DNA of 60,000 nucleotides, taken from assembly GCA_914767715.1 (NCBI GenBank), contig OU612070.1:22186025-22246024 (forward strand), in the 5' to 3' direction. Made by a program: the position numbers and the translations under genes. Below the pieces are notes generated by a model that did no database searches, was not told the DNA's origin, and was given only the letters and a program-made list of their open reading frames with translations. The stretch's first letter is position 1, and each line of letters begins with the position of its first letter. Below are positions 56,301 through 60,000 of this stretch, in pieces. The DNA is from Membranipora membranacea. Lineage: Eukaryota > Bryozoa > Gymnolaemata > Cheilostomatida > Membraniporidae.

Positions 56301-56853
56301 ATTATTGCTTTAATAACAAAAATTAAGCATTTTCTTTGAGATTATAAAAGCTTCTCAACTTAATTCAGTTTATTGCAGCCATGGGGTGGAGGGGCTACTG
56401 ACTGCCCTGTGGTGCAGATCCAGAGCTTATACCTCAGATTTCTATTGTTGAGTATGGTGCCTACTGGTGAAGGTTAATTGCATCTTGATACGTATTTAGT
56501 GATGCCAGTGTTGTCTTCTACTTTAATATCATATACAATCTAATAACAAGCTGTAAACATTTTGGAGATTTGCCCATACAAAAATATGCATCGTCAACTT
56601 GATTAATATATCATTTACATCTATGTTGCCAGGACAAATATTGTGTGAGCTTAGAACCAAAATCAGAGAGACTCTAGAGTCAGCAGGCTACAAAATCAGA
56701 CCTGGATTAGAGATGTTTATACCTCTGTGGAAACATATTGATGAAGTAAAGGACGGGCTCCCACTGCGACTCCCGCCTATTGTCATACTAGATAGTCAAA
56801 ACAAGATCAAGGGCTATCACCCTGGTGGAGATATTGACAGGCCTGTGTGCTGA
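50333..56853 (+). CDS. KR-Ser protein: uncharacterised 553-residue protein with conserved C-terminal domain
   Basis: Eight exons: 50333-50547, 52945-53071, 53186-53352, 54145-54253, 54410-54648, 54927-55400, 55577-55686 and 56633-56853. All phases agree, total 1662 nt. I do not recognise the family. The N-terminus is basic and His/Ser-rich (MNHSHEGSKRHSRKHTHHRK), followed by an acidic patch (EVFYDDVGNVLFEILPPDGQ). Exon 3 is Lys/Arg-rich, then helical (VEMKEMIDQFASALSGTMSG). Exons 4-5 include DNPYREDDDLFKYQVGWNK and RREFAAAGFYDDSG. Exon 6 (about 286-443) is Ser-rich low complexity with two 24-residue repeats (core SSSSALYRST) and basic KKSRKSKK stretches. About residues 444-553 look globular (LVFNANMELRSYCKDNLRH, SAGYKIRPGLEMFIPLWKH, YHPGGDIDRPVC-stop). 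The C-terminal exon is the best preserved between the two copies. Composition suggests an intracellular, probably regulatory or scaffold protein; that is inference. Confidence 0.8.
50965..52850 (-). pseudogene. 28S rRNA pseudogene (right arm)
   Basis: On the minus strand it follows the order of the 3' half of 28S rRNA: ACTTTGTAGAACGGTGTGGA, GAAGGGTTACATAGGACCAG, AATATTCCCCAACCTG, GCCAGATGCCTCGTCATCTA, GCATGAATGGATTAACGATG, GGTACGACTGTCAAAAGGTA, CTCTTCCTATCATTGTGGAG and CATGAGCTGGGTTTCGAC. It is heavily substituted and not functional. Its higher GC content distinguishes it from the surrounding intron. It lies in intron 1 of the intact gene, antisense to it. The short reading frames across it are not genes. 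Confidence 0.9.
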
Positions 56854-58537
56854 ACAATGTAGCATTGTACGATGAGAAAAATCATTATCGTTCCATGTTT
56901 TAGAAACTAGCCAGGGAATTAAACACTGAATTAAACTCTTCTTATGGAACGGAAAAAGTATCAAAACATCATACAGTTAGAACACTCAACACAGGGACTT
57001 AACTGGCATGGATTTGATTAGCTGTCACTCCTAGCATGAATACTTCAGCCTGGGCAATTTACTTGCGTTTACAAAATTACAAACAGTAATAAAATGCCGT
57101 CAACGATTATTTGGGCTTTCCTAGAATGCTACTACGGACTTTTTTTTGCGAGCCCATTGTTTGGCAAAAGAAGGCTAAAGATGCTATTCCATACCATATA
57201 TTCAGTTTGATAAAGATATTAAATCATTGCATAGGGAAATATTCCTAAGCTCTTCCAGCCCATGAAATAACGATACTGTAATATTATGATGATATATTTT
57301 TGAGGTTGGCTGTGATGTATGTAGTGTAGCATGTAATACTCAGTTCAATGATACACTATCATTATGTTATCTGTCTTTGAAGCCCATGTATGTATTGCAA
57401 TCTGCCTCTGCCACATGTGGTTAAGAAATAAAATGTTTTGTCCAGCTAAAAATTGGTACAATTTTGGTAGAGCGTTGGTCTAGTGGAGCGAGAAGCACAA
57501 TATATTTATCAAAGTTTTATTTCCTAAGCTAGACCATTATTCTGAGAGGCTCAGTTCATCAAAGCTTCCCAACCTAGAAATACACATGTCTCACCTCTGC
57601 TCACAATACAGTGCAAAAGTTATCAATGACCCTAACCACCGCCTTTCAAACCTTTTGCCATCTAGATGGAGTCAAAATGGACAATCTGCCAGGTCGGCCT
57701 ATACTTTGATAAAGGGTCACAGAACAGAGAGCCTGAGGAACACAATTCATGCAGTACATCCCGTTGTAGCCCTATCGTAATGACATCCTCTTTTCCTTTT
57801 CCTTCGGCACTATTCGGAAAACATTCCGTTACTGGAATGAAATAGACTGCCAATAAAAGTGTTAAAAAAAAAGAGTATACACTAGCTATGGAATTACATT
57901 GTGATGTAGAGGAAAAAAAGATTGTCAAAAACATATATTATGCTACCTCATGAATTGATTAAGCGTGCCAATAAACCTGTTGGTGGTTACATATGTGAGG
58001 TCAGTGTGTGTCATCTTGAAAGTTCTGATGGCAACTTTGAAATGATGGTTCATATAGTCCCAATCAAATTTATTTTCATTCTACCACTTATGTTGTTTTC
58101 CTTGTCCCATTTATTTTGGTATTTGGTAAACATTTCACAATTGATAATTGATATTGTCTTCCAATGAAAGTGTCAAACAAAAAGCTCCATTGACTACCAG
58201 ATAGTACTTGCTCAACCTGAATTCCAGGTATCTACCTGTTCATCATTTGTTTTGTAAAACCTTGTGACATCATATCTCGATGTTTTACATCATGCCAAGC
58301 TGAGAACAGACAAGTTTGACGTGTAATAATAATATAAATATGAATGTGGGCAGAGAAATCAGAGCGGTAGTATTTTATTAGTTGTTCATCAAATAAAGTA
58401 AATTCCAGTAGCAGCTGAATATTAAAAAGCAGTGAACTCAAATAAAAGGAAAATAGAACTATTACCAAGCATAGTTCAATTATCATGATTCACCAAGATC
58501 ACTCCATTATCTTGATTCAATCCATCCATAAGATCAG
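56854..58537. other. Spacer between KR-Ser gene and Kunitz gene
   Basis: No host gene seen. A segment at about 57590-57780 on the plus strand encodes AKVINDPNHRLSNLLPSR, which resembles the very C-terminal tail of LINE-encoded proteins; it would be a short 3' fragment and I am not certain of it. Confidence 0.4.
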
Positions 58538-59246
58538 CTACTGGAAGCGGAGAATTCTATTGATCGCCTCGTGCAATGAAGGTATGACACCGGCACACGT
58601 AGTGATGCACTCTTTTTCAGAGCTAAACATACAAAAAATAAAAACTGACCTTATTAATAAATGAAACGCAATGGCCAGGTAATATTTGACTGTCTTGGCC
58701 ATTATACACTGCAATCATCTGCAACCTCTGTCATCAAAGTTAGGAAATTTTGACATCATAAATGGTGGTCGCTACAAATATTAAAAGGCAGAAACTATTG
58801 AAAATCATTTGTGAGCCAGTGTTTTTGTGGGGTTGTGAGATTATTGGTAATTGGCTCCTTGAGCTAGTCTAAGTGCTCTGTGCGCTACAATGCGAGTTAG
58901 TGGCATTACATTATCAAACACTCATGGTTGGTTGATGATGTAATGCCCCTAACTCGCATTGGAGCGCACACTGAGCACTTAGACTATCCTTGAGCATGCC
59001 CAGGGTAATGTATTATGTGAGTGCTTGATACAGTATGAGAGAACTCCTTTAAAATCACATTGTGAAATTGGGAAAGTTTCTTACCTGAAAACATTGCCAT
59101 TGCCACCCAAGAAACATCCTCCCCAGAAAAAGTTCCTGCATGTGCCGGTGTTGACATCATAGGCAAATTTGGGAATCCTTGCTCGGCAAAATCCTGTTTT
59201 AGCAGGTAGTTGGCAGACACAGGCTCTTAAACAGTCTCCTTCGGTC
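58538..59246 (-). CDS. Multi-Kunitz protease inhibitor, C-terminal part (5' end beyond the window)
   Basis: Two exons in minus order: 59246-59085 and 58622-58538, in phase and ending in TAG. The first opens with the tail of one Kunitz domain (RTEGDCLRAC) and continues into a second. The Cys spacing is C-x8-C-x15-C-x7-C-x14-C-x3-C (CQLPAKTGFCRARIPKFAYD, then TCRNFFWGGC, then ECITTC). The residue after the second Cys, the P1 position, is Arg, which in this family predicts inhibition of trypsin-like proteases. The gap between Cys 4 and Cys 5 is two residues longer than in BPTI (CFLGGNGNVF). The intron splits each domain at the same place, after VF, as in modular inhibitors. The last domain is followed by AGVIPSLHEAINRILRFQ. 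Earlier exons lie past position 60000 or in unrecognised sequence. A signal peptide is expected but not in view. Confidence 0.82.
58866..58986. repeat. Long hairpin / small MITE
   Basis: Arms of about 45 bp (CTAGTCTAAGTGCTC and CTAACTCGCATTGGAGCGCA with their complements) are separated by a short loop. It lies in the intron between the two Kunitz exons. Confidence 0.7.
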
Positions 59247-59619
59247 CTGCATGATATAAAATGTTGTAAGATCCTTAGCCATCAAAGTGTAATACCAAAG
59301 TATGAAAAAAACATCAATTAGCAATGACAAATGTAAGTGGGATGTAAGTGATCTTTCCCAGTACTAGCGTTATGATTTCCTTCAAAAATAGAAAAAATAC
59401 TGTAAAATACATCATTTAAAGATTAGCATGTTATCGTCAGGCAGTTTCATATTATGAACTTATGAGATTTCCATGGTGAAAAATTTGAATGGTCTTCTGG
59501 GCATGAACTATTGAGGGTACAAAGAGTGCCTCACTTAAGGGAAGGTAACTCTCATTCCCTGCTAATGCTTTTGAATGTTCAGTTTACCAATTTCAAAGCC
59601 TTCCAACAAGCAGATCATA

Positions 59620-59960
59620 CTCGATGTTGTTTGTCAGGCGTAACGGGGTTTGAAATTTGTCTAAGAATTTTTTTTATCATTTTTAAATTCTATAAACTCT
59701 GCCTTTTGCCAACTATCTCTTTATTGATATTGAGATGGTTGGCAGTATATATAGATTGGGAACATAAAAGGTTTTGGACAAATATCAGAATATGATATGC
59801 TCCAGTTTTTCCTGGTTTATCGGGATGGTTCGCAGAATTTACAGATTTCAAAATGATAATAAAGATTCTTAGAATGATTTCAAACTCTGTTACGTTTGAC
59901 AAATAACTCAGCATGATCAGATTATGAGAAAACAAGGGTCTGCCAAATACAAAGCGTATA
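59620..59960. repeat. Dispersed repeat, copy B
   Basis: Inverted relative of 23760-24231 (CAGCATGATCAGATTATGAG, TATTAATGCCGAGACAGG). It includes two diverged halves arranged head to head around TTGATATTGAGATGGTTGGC. In the intron upstream of the Kunitz exons. Confidence 0.55.
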
Positions 59961-60000
59961 ATATTAATGCCGAGACAGGACTAACATTGAATTTGTTTTA

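Overview
The window is nuclear DNA from an animal, almost certainly a marine invertebrate. Genes are split by GT-AG introns, the DNA is AT-rich, and the protein families are metazoan: a RING/B-box/coiled-coil/beta-propeller TRIM-type protein, a Ctr copper transporter, LDL-receptor class A and Kunitz domains, and an NHL protein with a Thr-rich stalk and a PAN-like end. A sponge or another early-branching invertebrate is possible, but no gene here decides the phylum. Gene models were assembled by hand from splice sites, phase and homology between copies. For the NHL, TRIM, Ctr, four-exon membrane, LDLa and KR-Ser genes the exon lengths sum to a multiple of three and end at a stop codon.

Layout. 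1-5849 (+): 3' part of an NHL/Thr-rich/PAN-like gene whose last exon is open in three frames. 5850-9972: intergenic, with nested TTAA-bounded transposons. 9973-12847 (+): a small secreted Cys-rich gene carrying an in-frame TAA, with a lone duplicate exon at 14582-14729; intron 3 holds a hAT-like element. 16127-16530: a foldback element. 17270-17480: a minisatellite. 18377-22995 (-): an intact seven-exon TRIM-like gene.

24232-34765 and about 48900-56853 are the arms of an inverted segmental duplication. The right arm carries an intact eight-exon gene for a 553-residue protein I do not recognise (50333-56853, +). The left arm carries its decayed copy (31064-24238, -), with premature stops, frameshifts and missing exons, plus a LINE fragment and a DNA transposon. 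Both arms keep an antisense 28S rRNA fragment in intron 1. A four-exon membrane protein gene (33395-31225, -) exists only in the left arm. The last exon of the Ctr gene (40965-34400, -) lies in the left arm and has a broken copy in the right arm.

44039-47041 (-): a secreted LDLa-domain gene built by recent tandem exon duplication, with GC-AG introns. 58538-59246 (-): the 3' end of a multi-Kunitz gene that continues past the window edge.

The repeats are rich and partly unusual. The most interesting is a SINE whose 5' head matches the 5' end of U2 snRNA. Three copies are present: one has 16-bp target-site duplications, and another sits in a repeat whose empty version is also in the window.
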